A stretch of DNA of 64,000 nucleotides from Hyphomicrobiales bacterium. Lineage in GTDB: Bacteria; Pseudomonadota; Alphaproteobacteria; Rhizobiales; Xanthobacteraceae. Position numbers and translations under genes: made by a program. Below the pieces are notes generated by a model that ran no database searches, had not been told where the DNA came from, and worked only from the letters and a program-made list of their open reading frames with translations. Shown piece after piece: positions 32,891 through 43,695 of the stretch. Each line of letters opens with the position of its first letter. Within the stretch, counting starts at the first letter, position 1. The stretch is from positions 62,001-126,000 of the forward strand of contig JAFKKG010000021.1 in the NCBI GenBank assembly GCA_017305715.1, written 5' to 3'.

Positions 32891-35296
32891 TCACGCGACG
32901 ATGCGCGCCCGCGGCCGGGACAGCATCGATTCCACCTCGGCGGCGGGACGCGGCATGGAGAACAGATAACCCTGCGCCTGGGTACATCCCTCGCGGCGCA
33001 GCAGATCGAACTGGGCTTCGGTCTCGACGCCCTCCGCCGTGGTGACGATCCCGAGACTCTTGCCGAGCCCAGTCACGGCGCGGACGATGGCCATCGAATC
33101 GTCGCGCGTGGCCAGATCGGTCACGAACGAACGGTCGATCTTGATCTTGTCGAACGGAAAACTGCGCAGGTAGCTGAGCGACGAATAGCCGGTTCCGAAA
33201 TCGTCGAGCGAGATTCCGACGCCAAAGCCGCGCAGCTCATGCAGGACCGCCAACGTCGTCTCGCTGTTCTGCAGCAGTACCGATTCGGTAATCTCCAGCT
33301 CGAGGCGACGCGCCGGAAGGCCGGAATCCTGCAATGCCGCCTTCACGGATGACACGAGGTTCGGATTCTTGAATTGTACCGGCGAAAGATTGACGGCGAC
33401 GGTGACGTCCTCCGACCATCTCGCGGCATCCAGACAGGCCTGCCGAAGCACCCAATCGCCGAGCGGAATGATCAGGCCGGTTTCCTCCGCGAGCGGGATG
33501 AAACTCGCCGGCGCGATCATGCCGCGCAGCGAATGGTTCCAGCGCACCAGCGCTTCGAACGCGACGACGCGGTCGGTGGCGACGTCACGGATCGGCTGAT
33601 AATAGACTTCGAATTCATGCCGGTTCAGCGCCGCGCGCAGATCCAGTTCGAGCACGCGACGGGCCTGGGCGCGGGCATCCATCCCGGCCTCGAAGAAGCG
33701 ATAGGTGCCGCGGCCGTCCGCCTTGGCGCGATACAGCGCAAGATCGGCCTTCTTGAGCAGTTCGTCGGGATTCTTGCCGTCTTCGCCCGCCAGCGAGATG
33801 CCGATGCTGACGCCAACCACGAGGTGATGGCCACCGATATCGTAGGGTTCGCCGATCTTCTCGACGATATGGCTGGCCAGCGCGGCGACCGCCGAGGGAT
33901 CGCAGTCGCTGCAGAACTGCACGATCGCGAATTCGTCACCGCCGAGCCTTGCCACCGTATCATCTTCCGTGACGCATTCGCCGAGCCGTCGGGCCACTTC
34001 CCTGAGCAGGGCGTCGCCAATGGGATGGCCGAGCGAGTCGTTGATTTCCTTGAAATGATCGAGATCGAGGCAGAACACCGCGAGCTGATCGCTGCGCTTG
34101 ACCAGGCGCAGCGCCTTCTCCAGTTGCTCGCGGAACAGCGTCCGGTTCGGCAGATTGGTCAGCGCGTCATGGCGCGCCATATGCGTGATCTGCTCCTGGG
34201 CTTCTTGCCATTCCGTGATGTCCTCGAACGTCGAGACCCAGCCGCCGCCCTTTTTCGGTTCATCCACCACGCGGATCGAACGACCATTGCGCGTGACAAC
34301 CCTGCTCAGGCTCTGGCCGGCTTTCGCCGCCGCCACCACCATGTTGAAGAACTCTTCGGGATCGCCGTCCCATTTGCCCGCCGACTTCTGATCCTGCAGA
34401 ACGTCGATCAGCAGGCGGCCCTGCAACGCCACGCCGGTGCGATCCATCATCTCGCTGTAACGCTCGTTGAACAGCAGGATGCGGCCGTCCGCATCGAACA
34501 TGCAAAGCCCCTGCGACATGTTTCCGATCGCCGAGTCGAGCAAGAGCTTCTGCTGATGCAGCTCGGTGCTTGAACGGCGATCGAGCATCGCCGCCAGGAA
34601 TGATATGCCGAGAATGGCGAAGGCTGCGACCGCGGTCAAAAAGGAAAGTGCGGCCGGCGAGATCAGCAACCCGTCGGTGCCGAGGGTGGGATCCGGAATC
34701 AGGGTCACGGCTCCCATCGCGGTGAAATGGTGCGAAACGATCGCGATCGTCAGCAGGCCCGTTGCCGCCAGGGTATGATTGCGGTCATCCCGACGCGCGG
34801 CAACGACCAGGGCGATCGCCGCGAATACGCTGCCGAGCACGACGGAAGCCAGCACGATGCCGGGCGACCATAGAACATGCGCCGGAAGTTCCAGCGCCAT
34901 CATGCCGGTATAGTGCATCGCTGCGACGCCGGCGCCGACGACCGCGCCGCCCAGCGCAATCGTCGAGCGGCGGTCATTGAGCAAGGCAATGCTGAGGCCG
35001 ATCGCCGCGATCGCCACGGCAAAGACCAGCGATATCAGCGTAACCGGAATATTGTACCCGGCCCCCGACCCGGGATCATAGGCCAGCATCGCCACGAAGT
35101 GCGTGGCCCAGATTCCGCAACCGCCGACCACGGCATCGAGGCCGCCCCAGATCGCGCGGGTGCGTCCCTGCGAAGCCCTGGCGCGATGAAACAGGCTGAT
35201 CGCCACGGCGCTGGCGAGCCAGCAAATGATGCCGGCGAGAACGACCAGCCGCAAATCATGCTCGGTGACGAGGCAATTCAGAACTTTATACATCAC
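32891..35296 (-). CDS. MHYT-PAS-GGDEF-EAL signalling protein
   Basis: 801 residues. Seven membrane helices in the N-terminal 245 residues carry the MHYT sensor motifs (THFVAM, MHYTGM, HHFTAM), thought to bind copper and sense O2, CO or NO. A PAS domain follows (LDSAIGNMSQGLCMFDADG ... VSTFEDITEWQEAQ), then GGDEF with an intact GGDEF loop but no RxxD inhibitory site, and EAL with EALVRW, the metal-binding DDFGTGYSSL and AEGVET. Both c-di-GMP domains look active, so it may switch between synthesis and breakdown. Confidence 0.93.
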   Translation of the reverse strand: MMYKVLNCLVTEHDLRLVVLAGIICWLASAVAISLFHRARASQGRTRAIWGGLDAVVGGCGIWATHFVAMLAYDPGSGAGYNIPVTLISLVFAVAIAAIGLSIALLNDRRSTIALGGAVVGAGVAAMHYTGMMALELPAHVLWSPGIVLASVVLGSVFAAIALVVAARRDDRNHTLAATGLLTIAIVSHHFTAMGAVTLIPDPTLGTDGLLISPAALSFLTAVAAFAILGISFLAAMLDRRSSTELHQQKLLLDSAIGNMSQGLCMFDADGRILLFNERYSEMMDRTGVALQGRLLIDVLQDQKSAGKWDGDPEEFFNMVVAAAKAGQSLSRVVTRNGRSIRVVDEPKKGGGWVSTFEDITEWQEAQEQITHMARHDALTNLPNRTLFREQLEKALRLVKRSDQLAVFCLDLDHFKEINDSLGHPIGDALLREVARRLGECVTEDDTVARLGGDEFAIVQFCSDCDPSAVAALASHIVEKIGEPYDIGGHHLVVGVSIGISLAGEDGKNPDELLKKADLALYRAKADGRGTYRFFEAGMDARAQARRVLELDLRAALNRHEFEVYYQPIRDVATDRVVAFEALVRWNHSLRGMIAPASFIPLAEETGLIIPLGDWVLRQACLDAARWSEDVTVAVNLSPVQFKNPNLVSSVKAALQDSGLPARRLELEITESVLLQNSETTLAVLHELRGFGVGISLDDFGTGYSSLSYLRSFPFDKIKIDRSFVTDLATRDDSMAIVRAVTGLGKSLGIVTTAEGVETEAQFDLLRREGCTQAQGYLFSMPRPAAEVESMLSRPRARIVA

Positions 35297-35440
35297 GGAC
35301 CCCTGTTATCGGCCTGTGATGGCGGCGCCATAGGTGCATTTGCGTTAACGCCGCGGTTGGGCCTGCGGCAATGGTGAACAAATGCTTGGAGTCCTCACCT
35401 GTCGGTTGTGCGCACCTGCAAGCTCGCGAAAAATCCGGTG

Positions 35441-35967
35441 TCAACGCTGTTTCGGGCAGGCAGCGGCCGCGCCGGTTTTCAATTCCGCATGCGCGCCGCA
35501 CCAGATCGCAGCCGCGGCCGCGATTAACACGCTCGCCGAAATCAGCAGTGACGCATGCGGTCCCGCCATGAAGCTTCCGGACTGCGCGACCAGCGCGCCA
35601 GACCAAGCGACGCCGAGCACGCGGCCGCGCGCCTTGTGATCGGCACAGGCATGGCTGAGCAGCGCCAGCGAGTTCGGCACCAGGATGGCCGCGGCCAATC
35701 CCTGCACGCATCGGGTCAGGATCAGGATCGCGGCATTGGCAGCCATCGCGCAGGCGGCCGATGCCGCCGTGAAGAGAGCAAAGCCCGCCATGAAGATACG
35801 CTTGGCGCCGATGCGGTCGCCGAGCCACCGAGCGAGGTGCCAATGGCATTGATCGCCGTGTTGGCAATGGTGACGTCAAGCTGCACGACGCCATAGCCAA
35901 GGCTCATCGCCGCAAGCGTGAGCCATGTCGCGCGTTTCGATGGAACGGGCGTTTCCGGTCTATGACT
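35441..35967 (-). pseudogene. MFS drug-efflux (DHA2-type) pseudogene with two deletions
   Basis: The first 14-TMS-type segment reads LTLAAMSLGYGVVQLDVTIA and INAIGTSLGG, then jumps at about 35824 and shifts frame to LGDRIGAKRIFMAGFALFTA, losing about 35-40 residues. Homology runs to SHACADHKARGR, then jumps near 35605 to what looks like the last helix (ISASVLIAAAAAIWCGAHAE). What remains is under half of a normal transporter, so it cannot work. Confidence 0.8.
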
Positions 35968-36304
35968 GTCGTCATCGCGCCGAAGCACCGTGGAGAAATT
36001 CCCCGAGCGCGGCGTTTTGCCCCATTTATGTCCGGAAATCAGCTGGCGGCCGGCGCGTTGACCTTCGGAACGGCGGCGAAAACACCCCCGGGAACATCCC
36101 CGGGTGCGACTCACAATCCTTAACGCGGCACCATATGTAAGCCGTATGACAGAGCCGGCGAAGGAAGGCCAACGCCATGCTTGTCAAGGGCTGCACAACG
36201 GTCCGGTTTTGGCTTATGGGTCTTCACGCACGGTGCGTCTGACCGTCGCCAGCCACTCACGTGACTGGTTCTTGTTACGTTTTGCCGCCCCGCCGGGAGG
36301 ATGA
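35968..36304. other. gene-free gap before the UPF0104 gene
   Basis: No supported gene. It includes the degraded 5' flank of the MFS pseudogene and, at the right end, a clear ribosome site (gggaggatga) for the gene at 36305. Confidence 0.5.
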
Positions 36305-37354
36305 ATGCATCGGCTACTGACCACGCTCGGGCGTGGTTTCAAGGAGAAGATCGGCTGGAAACGGCTTGGGATCGTTGCGAGTCTCCTCATCATCATTCTT
36401 GCGGTCACCCATCTGGTTCGCACCCTGAAGGGGGTCGACACCGCGATCATCCTGACCGCACTGACCGAGATCGCGCCGCATCGCATCGCGCTGGCCGCCC
36501 TGTGCGTGGTCGGCGCGTTCTGCACGCTGACTTTCTATGATTTCTTTGCATTGCGAACCATTGGCAAGAATCACGTCCCCTATCGCATCGCCGCATTGTC
36601 GAGCTTCACCAGCTACACGATCGGCCACAATATCGGCGCCACGGTCTTTACCGGCGGCGCGATCCGCTTCCGGATCTATTCGGATTACGGCCTGACCGCG
36701 ATCGACGTCGCCAAGATCTGCTTCCTTTCGGGATTGACCTTCTGGCTCGGCAATTTGTTCGTGCTCGGGATCGGCATGGCCTGGCACCCCTGGGCCGCCT
36801 CCGCGATGGACCTGCTGCCGCCGGCCATGAACCGGCTGATCGCCATCGGCTGCCTCGCCGGCATCGCGGCCTACTTCCTCTGGCTGGTCACCGGGGAAAG
36901 CCGCCGCGAACTCGGCCAGAACGGCTGGAAGGTGGTGCTGCCCTCGGCGCGGCTGACGCTGCTCCAGGTCATGATCGGCGTGGTCGATCTCGGGTTCTGC
37001 GCGCTGGCGATGTATCTGTTGATGCCGATCGAGCCGCACATCGATTTCGTGTCGCTGGCGGTGGTCTTCATCCTGGCGACGCTGCTGGGTTTCGCCAGCC
37101 ATGCGCCGGGCAGCATCGGCGTGTTCGACGCCGCGATGCTGGTGGCGTTGCCGCAGTTCGGCAAGGAGCAATTGCTGGCCACCCTGGTGGTGTTCCGGAT
37201 CCTGTATTTCCTGATCCCGTTCGGGATTTCGATTTCGATCATGGGAACGCGCGAACTCTGGCTCAGCGTCGTGCAGCCCTGGCAGGAGCGGCGCCGACTT
37301 GCAGAGGCCTGCACCGCTTCGGCCCGGGTACGGCAGCGCGTGGAGAACCGCTAG
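36305..37354 (+). CDS. UPF0104 / lysylphosphatidylglycerol synthase transmembrane-type protein
   Basis: 349 residues, eight or so membrane helices. Matches the flippase-like N-terminal domain of MprF and the AglD/UPF0104 family: FYDFFALRTIGKNHVPYRIA, the conserved TSYTIGHNIGATVFTGGAIR and GFASHAPGSIGVFDAAML. Proteins of this group move or modify lipids, or serve as membrane partners; without the synthase domain it does not make lysyl-PG. ATG 36305 follows gggagg. Confidence 0.85.
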   Translation: MHRLLTTLGRGFKEKIGWKRLGIVASLLIIILAVTHLVRTLKGVDTAIILTALTEIAPHRIALAALCVVGAFCTLTFYDFFALRTIGKNHVPYRIAALSSFTSYTIGHNIGATVFTGGAIRFRIYSDYGLTAIDVAKICFLSGLTFWLGNLFVLGIGMAWHPWAASAMDLLPPAMNRLIAIGCLAGIAAYFLWLVTGESRRELGQNGWKVVLPSARLTLLQVMIGVVDLGFCALAMYLLMPIEPHIDFVSLAVVFILATLLGFASHAPGSIGVFDAAMLVALPQFGKEQLLATLVVFRILYFLIPFGISISIMGTRELWLSVVQPWQERRRLAEACTASARVRQRVENR

Positions 37355-37483
37355 TCGCGGGGCCGGTCCGGCTCTGGAGAACGCCATGCCCGGTAACACC
37401 GACGTTATCGCGGCTGTAGCGTCTTTTTGGCCAAGGCTGCCACATTCTCTTATTTCTGCCTTACCGCTAACGTCAAACGCGCC

Positions 37484-39472
37484 ATGGCCGCAATTCTCCC
37501 ACGTTTGATGATGACTACCGTCGCGCTGCTTGCCAGCGTGCTGGCGGTGCACTCTCCGCTGCCGGCGCAAGCGCAGCCCGCGCCCGGCGGCGCCTTGCAG
37601 CCCGGCGGGGCTTTGCAGCCTGGCGGGGCTTTGCAGATTTCCTGGGAGGTGCGTAACCGCTTCCGGCTGTTCCGCGAGGAACGGGATTTCCTGCTGCACG
37701 CCGAGAGTGGCCGCGGCCGCAGCGTTCTGGCCGCGGAGCAGGCGCTCGGCATGCAAAGCGACGGCCGCGGCTGGGCACGCAACACCGTGAACCGGCTTTG
37801 CATCGATCTTGGCGGGCGCGTCAGCGAGCCCTGCACCCGCGACAACGTCAAGGAAAGCTATCTCACACCGGTCGATCATCCCGTCGTCATCCGCCTCGCC
37901 GGACCGGTGCCGGTCGGTGCCACCTGCGCCTGGTCGCTCGACGACGGCGAAGGCCCGGCAACGTCGACCATCGATTGCGCCGAGCCGATCAACTACCGCG
38001 CCCGCTATGGCCGCACCACGGCGGTGACGGTCGACGTCTCCTCGTCGGACGGCAGCCAGCGCGTCTCCACCGAGATCGCAGTGCGCGACATCTTCATCGC
38101 CGGCCTCGGCGACAGCATCGCTTCCGGCGAAGGCAATCCGGACCGCCCCGTCGCGCTGGCCGATGAGGGCTTTTGCTTCCGTTCCTTCCTGGGGATGGCA
38201 TACACCCAATATTACCGGCCAAGCCGCGCCGGCTACAAAGGGGGCCGGGCCTGCGAGGCGCCGGACCTGCTCTCGGTGTGGCAGCGGCAGAGCGCGCTCT
38301 GGTTCAATGCGGCCTGCCACCGCTCGCTATACAGCTACCAGACCCGGACCGCCCTGGCGCTGGCCGTGCAATATCCGCATATCGCGGTGACGTATCTGCC
38401 GCTGGCCTGCACCGGCGCCACCATCGCCGACGGCCTGTTCGGCTCGCAACGCGCCCGCGACTGCCCGCCGTCGAAAGCGGGCAACTGCCAGGGCACGGTC
38501 AACGCCCAGCTCGCTGAACTGCGCGAAGCGGTTGCGGCGGCCAAACGCCGGCAGCCCGACCGCAAGCTCGACCTCGTGCTGCTGTCGGTCGGCGCCAACG
38601 ACATCTATTTTTCGGGCCTCGTTGCCGACGTGATCGTGGACACTGCGACCGAACGCGCCTTGTTCCGGCGCAGCGGCGTGCTGGCGTCGGTCGACGATGC
38701 ACGCGGGGCGCTGATGCGCGACCTGCCGCAGGGATTCGCCAAATTGCGCGAGGCGTTGAAGCCGCTGGTCGGCGACATGTCCCGCGTCGTCTATACCTCC
38801 TATGCCAACCCGACGCTGGCGAACAACGGCATGCCCTGCCCCGGCGGCCGGGCGGGCTTCGACATTCATCCCTCCTTCAACGCCGATCCGCAGCGGCTCG
38901 CCACGGTCTCGAACTTTGTCGAGGCTGAATTCCTGCCGCAGCTAAAAGCGCTCGCGCTGTGCCAATCCGGCATCCTGTGCCGCAATCCCGCCGCCGACCG
39001 CATGACCTTCGTCGATGCGCATCAAGCCCCCTTTGCGAGCCATGGTTTTTGCGCGCGGGCGGAGAGCGATCCTGAATTCGACCGCCAATGTTTCGCGGCC
39101 AACGGCGAAAGCTTCAATCCCGATATCGTCACCGCTGCCAGCCAGCCGATGATGTGCGGCCGCAGTGCGGGCGAGTATCGCGCCTATTCGCCGCGCGCGC
39201 GCTGGATCCGCGATGCCAATGACAGCTACTTTGCGGCGATGACCTATCCGCAGGGCCTGCCGTCGTCGCAACAGCCGAACGACATCCATGACGCGACGTG
39301 GGGGGTCCTGTCGGCGGTGTATGGCGGCGCCGTGCATCCCACCGCCGAGGGCCACGCCGCGATGGCGGATGCGGCCGTGCCGGCGGCCGCCGCCGTGCTG
39401 CAACTCGATGCCGCAATACCCGAGGTGATTTCGCAACCGGTATCGCCGATCCCGGCATTGCCCGCGCGATAG
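37484..39472 (+). CDS. secreted SGNH/GDSL hydrolase-like protein
   Basis: About 662 residues with a signal peptide (cleavage near PLPAQAQ). Block I GDSIASGEGNP at about residue 210, block III VGANDIYFSG, and block V with the catalytic His (GGAVHPTAEGH) fit a GDSL esterase. Several Cys pairs suggest a periplasmic or external protein. The N-terminal PGGALQ is repeated three times (18-bp units). The start could also be ATG 37508. Substrate unknown; likely an ester in the envelope or outside. Confidence 0.8.
   Translation: MAAILPRLMMTTVALLASVLAVHSPLPAQAQPAPGGALQPGGALQPGGALQISWEVRNRFRLFREERDFLLHAESGRGRSVLAAEQALGMQSDGRGWARNTVNRLCIDLGGRVSEPCTRDNVKESYLTPVDHPVVIRLAGPVPVGATCAWSLDDGEGPATSTIDCAEPINYRARYGRTTAVTVDVSSSDGSQRVSTEIAVRDIFIAGLGDSIASGEGNPDRPVALADEGFCFRSFLGMAYTQYYRPSRAGYKGGRACEAPDLLSVWQRQSALWFNAACHRSLYSYQTRTALALAVQYPHIAVTYLPLACTGATIADGLFGSQRARDCPPSKAGNCQGTVNAQLAELREAVAAAKRRQPDRKLDLVLLSVGANDIYFSGLVADVIVDTATERALFRRSGVLASVDDARGALMRDLPQGFAKLREALKPLVGDMSRVVYTSYANPTLANNGMPCPGGRAGFDIHPSFNADPQRLATVSNFVEAEFLPQLKALALCQSGILCRNPAADRMTFVDAHQAPFASHGFCARAESDPEFDRQCFAANGESFNPDIVTAASQPMMCGRSAGEYRAYSPRARWIRDANDSYFAAMTYPQGLPSSQQPNDIHDATWGVLSAVYGGAVHPTAEGHAAMADAAVPAAAAVLQLDAAIPEVISQPVSPIPALPAR
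37583..37636 (+). repeat. three 18-bp in-frame tandem repeats
   Basis: Units cccggcggcgccttgcag, cccggcggggctttgcag and cctggcggggctttgcag encode PGGALQ three times just after the signal peptide; length variation by slippage is likely. Confidence 0.8.
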
Positions 39473-39496
39473 TCCGCTTCCGGAATATCTTTTTCG

Positions 39497-39591
39497 TCAT
39501 GGCCGGGCTTGTCGGCCATGCACGTCCTTCTTGCCAACGGATACAAAGACGCCGACGCCCGGCACAAGGCCGGGCATGACGAGCGTCGGCA
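39497..39591. repeat. imperfect dispersed palindrome (cgtcatggccgggc type)
   Basis: cgtcatggccgggcttgt near 39498 pairs imperfectly with gcacaaggccgggcatgacg near 39572. This is a common intergenic mosaic element of Bradyrhizobium, here between the convergent SGNH and DUF2147-like genes. Confidence 0.6.
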
Positions 39592-39628
39592 TGATGCGCT
39601 AATTCATTGGCTTGTTTTAAGTCAGACT

Positions 39629-40255
39629 CTAGCGCGCCGCGGCCGGGCTTCCATGCGCCGGAGCCGGAGCCGGCACATTTGCCTTCTTCACGGCAACAGG
39701 TGCCTTTGCAGCACCGGCGGGCGGCTTCATCGCCGCCGCCTGCGCCGGCAGATATTTCGCGACGATGGCCGGATCGAGCGAAGCCATCGCGGTGTCCGGC
39801 AAGCGGGTCCAGACCTCATCCTTGCCGAACAGGGCGATGCCCATATAGCCGCGCATCGTCAGCGTCTGGCCGTCGGCGCTCACCGTCATCTTGGCCTTAT
39901 AGATCTTGCCGTCGCGCGGATCGAGCACGTTGCCGTTCTCGTATTTCAATCCGTCGCGCTTCATGTCGCGGATGAAGGACAGCCCGAGCCACGGCTGATC
40001 CTTTCGATCGTCGGTGCATTTCGTGCAGACCGGATTGGGGGCGTCGCCGGGCTCTGGAAAAAGCTTGGCAAACGCGCCTTCAAAGATGCCGTCGTGATCG
40101 ACCACCAGAAACCATCCGACCGGCTTGCCCTTCTCGACCTTTTGCCACAGGCCCGCGGCCGACGGCTCGGCCGGCTGCGCCGCAAGTTCGCAGGCGAACG
40201 CGAGCCCCATTACGATCGGCAATATCAGTCGGAGTCCGAAAAGTGCATTTCGCAT
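39629..40255 (-). CDS. DUF2147-like exported protein
   Basis: 208 residues. Signal peptide ([20 protein letters not shown], Ala-rich cleavage), then the DUF2147 beta-barrel pattern: [79 protein letters not shown]. The C-terminus is Ala/Pro-rich. ATG 40255 is placed 8 bases after agg. Lipocalin-like; function unknown. Confidence 0.8.
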   Translation of the reverse strand: MRNALFGLRLILPIVMGLAFACELAAQPAEPSAAGLWQKVEKGKPVGWFLVVDHDGIFEGAFAKLFPEPGDAPNPVCTKCTDDRKDQPWLGLSFIRDMKRDGLKYENGNVLDPRDGKIYKAKMTVSADGQTLTMRGYMGIALFGKDEVWTRLPDTAMASLDPAIVAKYLPAQAAAMKPPAGAAKAPVAVKKANVPAPAPAHGSPAAAR

Positions 40256-40390
40256 CGTCATCACCTGACAAAATCCACAAATTAATGACCGCAGACTAAG
40301 GCCATTTCGCGGACGGTTCCAGTGCCTGGACCGACGATCGTGAAACCGCCGCGAGGCAGCAGCGGTGTTTTGGTCATATTTGGGCTGAAA

Positions 40391-42054
<1,664 letters not shown>

Positions 42055-42107
42055 CGCCTTTTCCGTCCGATGGCTTCGCCGGCGGTCGCGGTTCGCGCGC
42101 CGATGAT

Positions 42108-42448
42108 GATGTCTGCGACGAGCCGGCGCTGGTTCGCGCGTTTGTCGCGCTCGGCGGCACGTCACGAATCCCGATGCTGTGGATCGACGCGGAGAACGAC
42201 AGGTTCTTTCGCCCCGATCTGACGCACCAGATGCACGCGGCCTTCACGGCTGCGGGCGGACGCGCCCAATTGATCGACGCCCCGGCGTTCGGCGACGACG
42301 GCCGGCGCTTTCAGCCACCGCACCGGGGCAGCGCTCGGCTGCGACGGCCCGGGATGCGGCGCTTGCCGGATGTGCAAAATTCGTCACCGACTGCGCGGTC
42401 TATGCGGTCGACGGTGAACTTGTCGGAAAGGAAACCGGGTCGCGCTGA
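42108..42448 (+). pseudogene. alpha/beta hydrolase fragment, frameshifted
   Basis: From about 42111 the frame reads DEPALVRAFVALGGTSRIPM, then LWIDAENDRFFRPDLTHQMH and GGRAQLIDAPAFGDDG, the acid-bearing C-terminal part of a dienelactone-hydrolase-like fold. Near 42315 the frame shifts and continues as ATARDAALAGCAKFVTDCAV and YAVDGELVGKE to a stop at 42448. The nucleophile half is missing. It overlaps no intact gene. Confidence 0.65.
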
Positions 42449-42474
42449 ACGATCGGGCGAACCGGACCCGGTTT

Positions 42475-42795
42475 CTAGGCCTGCCGTTCCGGCGTCGAAA
42501 CGACCAGGCCGTCGAGTTCGTCGGAAACCTTGATCTGGCACGACAGCCGCGAATTCGGCCGTACGTCGAAGCCGAAATCCAGCATGTCCTCTTCCATCGG
42601 GGTCGGGGCGCCGACCTTCTCGCGCCAGGCTTCGTCGACATAGACGTGGCAGGTCGCGCAGGCGCAGGCCCCGCCGCATTCGGCTTCGATGCCCGGAACA
42701 GCGTTGCGGATCGCGGCTTCCATCACGGTCGCGCCGTTTTCGACTTCAATGGTTCGTTTTTCGCCGGAATGGTCGACAAAGTGAATTTTGGCCAT
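42475..42795 (-). CDS. [2Fe-2S] adrenodoxin-type ferredoxin
   Basis: 106 residues. Cluster ligands C40, C46 and C49 (C-x5-C-x2-C in [11 protein letters not shown]) and C86 (LSCQIKV). [20 protein letters not shown] is typical of the FdxB/adrenodoxin group. ATG 42795. Electron carrier for cytochromes P450, Fe-S assembly or ring hydroxylases. Confidence 0.93.
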   Translation of the reverse strand: MAKIHFVDHSGEKRTIEVENGATVMEAAIRNAVPGIEAECGGACACATCHVYVDEAWREKVGAPTPMEEDMLDFGFDVRPNSRLSCQIKVSDELDGLVVSTPERQA

Positions 42796-42931
42796 GATCG
42801 CTCGTGCTGCCGGAATACGAAGGTAAGGGGTCCCCGGCAGTCCCTATAACGGGTCGATCCGCGCAGCGCCAGCGGTCGGGAGGAAAACCTGAGGGGCTAA
42901 TTTGGCGGCGGTGTCGGATCGCAGGCCCGCT

Positions 42932-43309
42932 TCAGGAGCGGCGCAGGACCGCCTCGATCGCCGACCGCGCCAGCGCGACGGCATCGCCCAGTTCGACAAG
43001 CTGGCTGGATGGATCGGCCCCCTCAGCCAGGGCCGCTTCCAGCCGGGCGGAGGCTTCCGCGACACCGAAGGCACCGATCGCCCGGGCCGAGCCTTTCAGC
43101 GTATGGACGAGCGCGCCGGCATCGGCCGGCAGTCTGGCAAGGGCGGTCATCAGCCCGGCCGACTGGGCCGCGAACATCGCCAGCACCTCTTGTTCGAGGC
43201 CGGCATCGTCGAGCGTCATGCGTTTCAGATGGTCGAGGTCGATCGGACCGTCATCGGGAGCGAGCGGCGGCGATGGCATCCATTCTACCCGTTCGAGATG
43301 AAGCGGCAT
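42932..43309 (-). CDS. histidine phosphotransfer (Hpt) domain protein
   Basis: 125 residues. A single Hpt domain with the phospho-histidine motif LVHTLKGSARAIGAFGV and a four-helix pattern. A stand-alone Hpt relays phosphate between a hybrid kinase and a regulator. In Caulobacter the Hpt ChpT feeds CtrA, but this is not clearly ChpT (shorter; no ATPase-like half). It sits opposite a CtrA-boxed gene. Confidence 0.85.
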   Translation of the reverse strand: MPLHLERVEWMPSPPLAPDDGPIDLDHLKRMTLDDAGLEQEVLAMFAAQSAGLMTALARLPADAGALVHTLKGSARAIGAFGVAEASARLEAALAEGADPSSQLVELGDAVALARSAIEAVLRRS

Positions 43310-43508
43310 GGCCTGACCCAAATCTGGCTGCCGGACCGGTCCAGACCGGGCCGTTTGGCCCACCCAATCACGAAACTGGTTAACGAAACGTTTGTGGGAA
43401 TTGCCGTGACTTCGCCTAGTTTTTGCCGAAGAGTTGCCGCAATCGACCGCCTCCCGCTGGAATTCCGAATACCCGTAAGGCCTTAAGCCACAAAGCTGTT
43501 AACGATGA

Positions 43509-43523
43509 TTAAGAATGTCTTAA
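43509..43523 (+). promoter_or_regulatory. CtrA-type box upstream of the giant repeat protein
   Basis: TTAAGAATGTCTTAA is a perfect TTAA-N7-TTAA box, itself palindromic, 173 bases before ATG 43696. The 386-base gap between it and the divergent Hpt gene has no ORF and also holds near-matches (ttaacgaaacgtttg at about 43380; gttaacgatgattaag overlapping the box). Confidence 0.55.
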
Positions 43524-43695
43524 TCGCGACCATTTCATTCGCATCACTCAACCAATAGGATGTTTGCGGATGTAGCGGACAAGCCGCCGACGGGGCGCGG
43601 TTGTGGTCCGTGCGGGGCAAAGGATTCCGGTTGGGGCTTGCGGGGACGTTTGCAAGATCCGCCCGGTGCGTAAAAGTAGAGGGCTCAGACTGAAC

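Noticed and set aside
36314-38320. 668-codon minus-strand open frame
   Set aside because: Opposite the UPF0104 and SGNH genes, which have clear motifs and start signals.
42932-43309. Hpt protein as ChpT
   Set aside because: Only a 125-residue canonical Hpt domain is present; ChpT is about twice as long with an ATPase-like C-terminal half.
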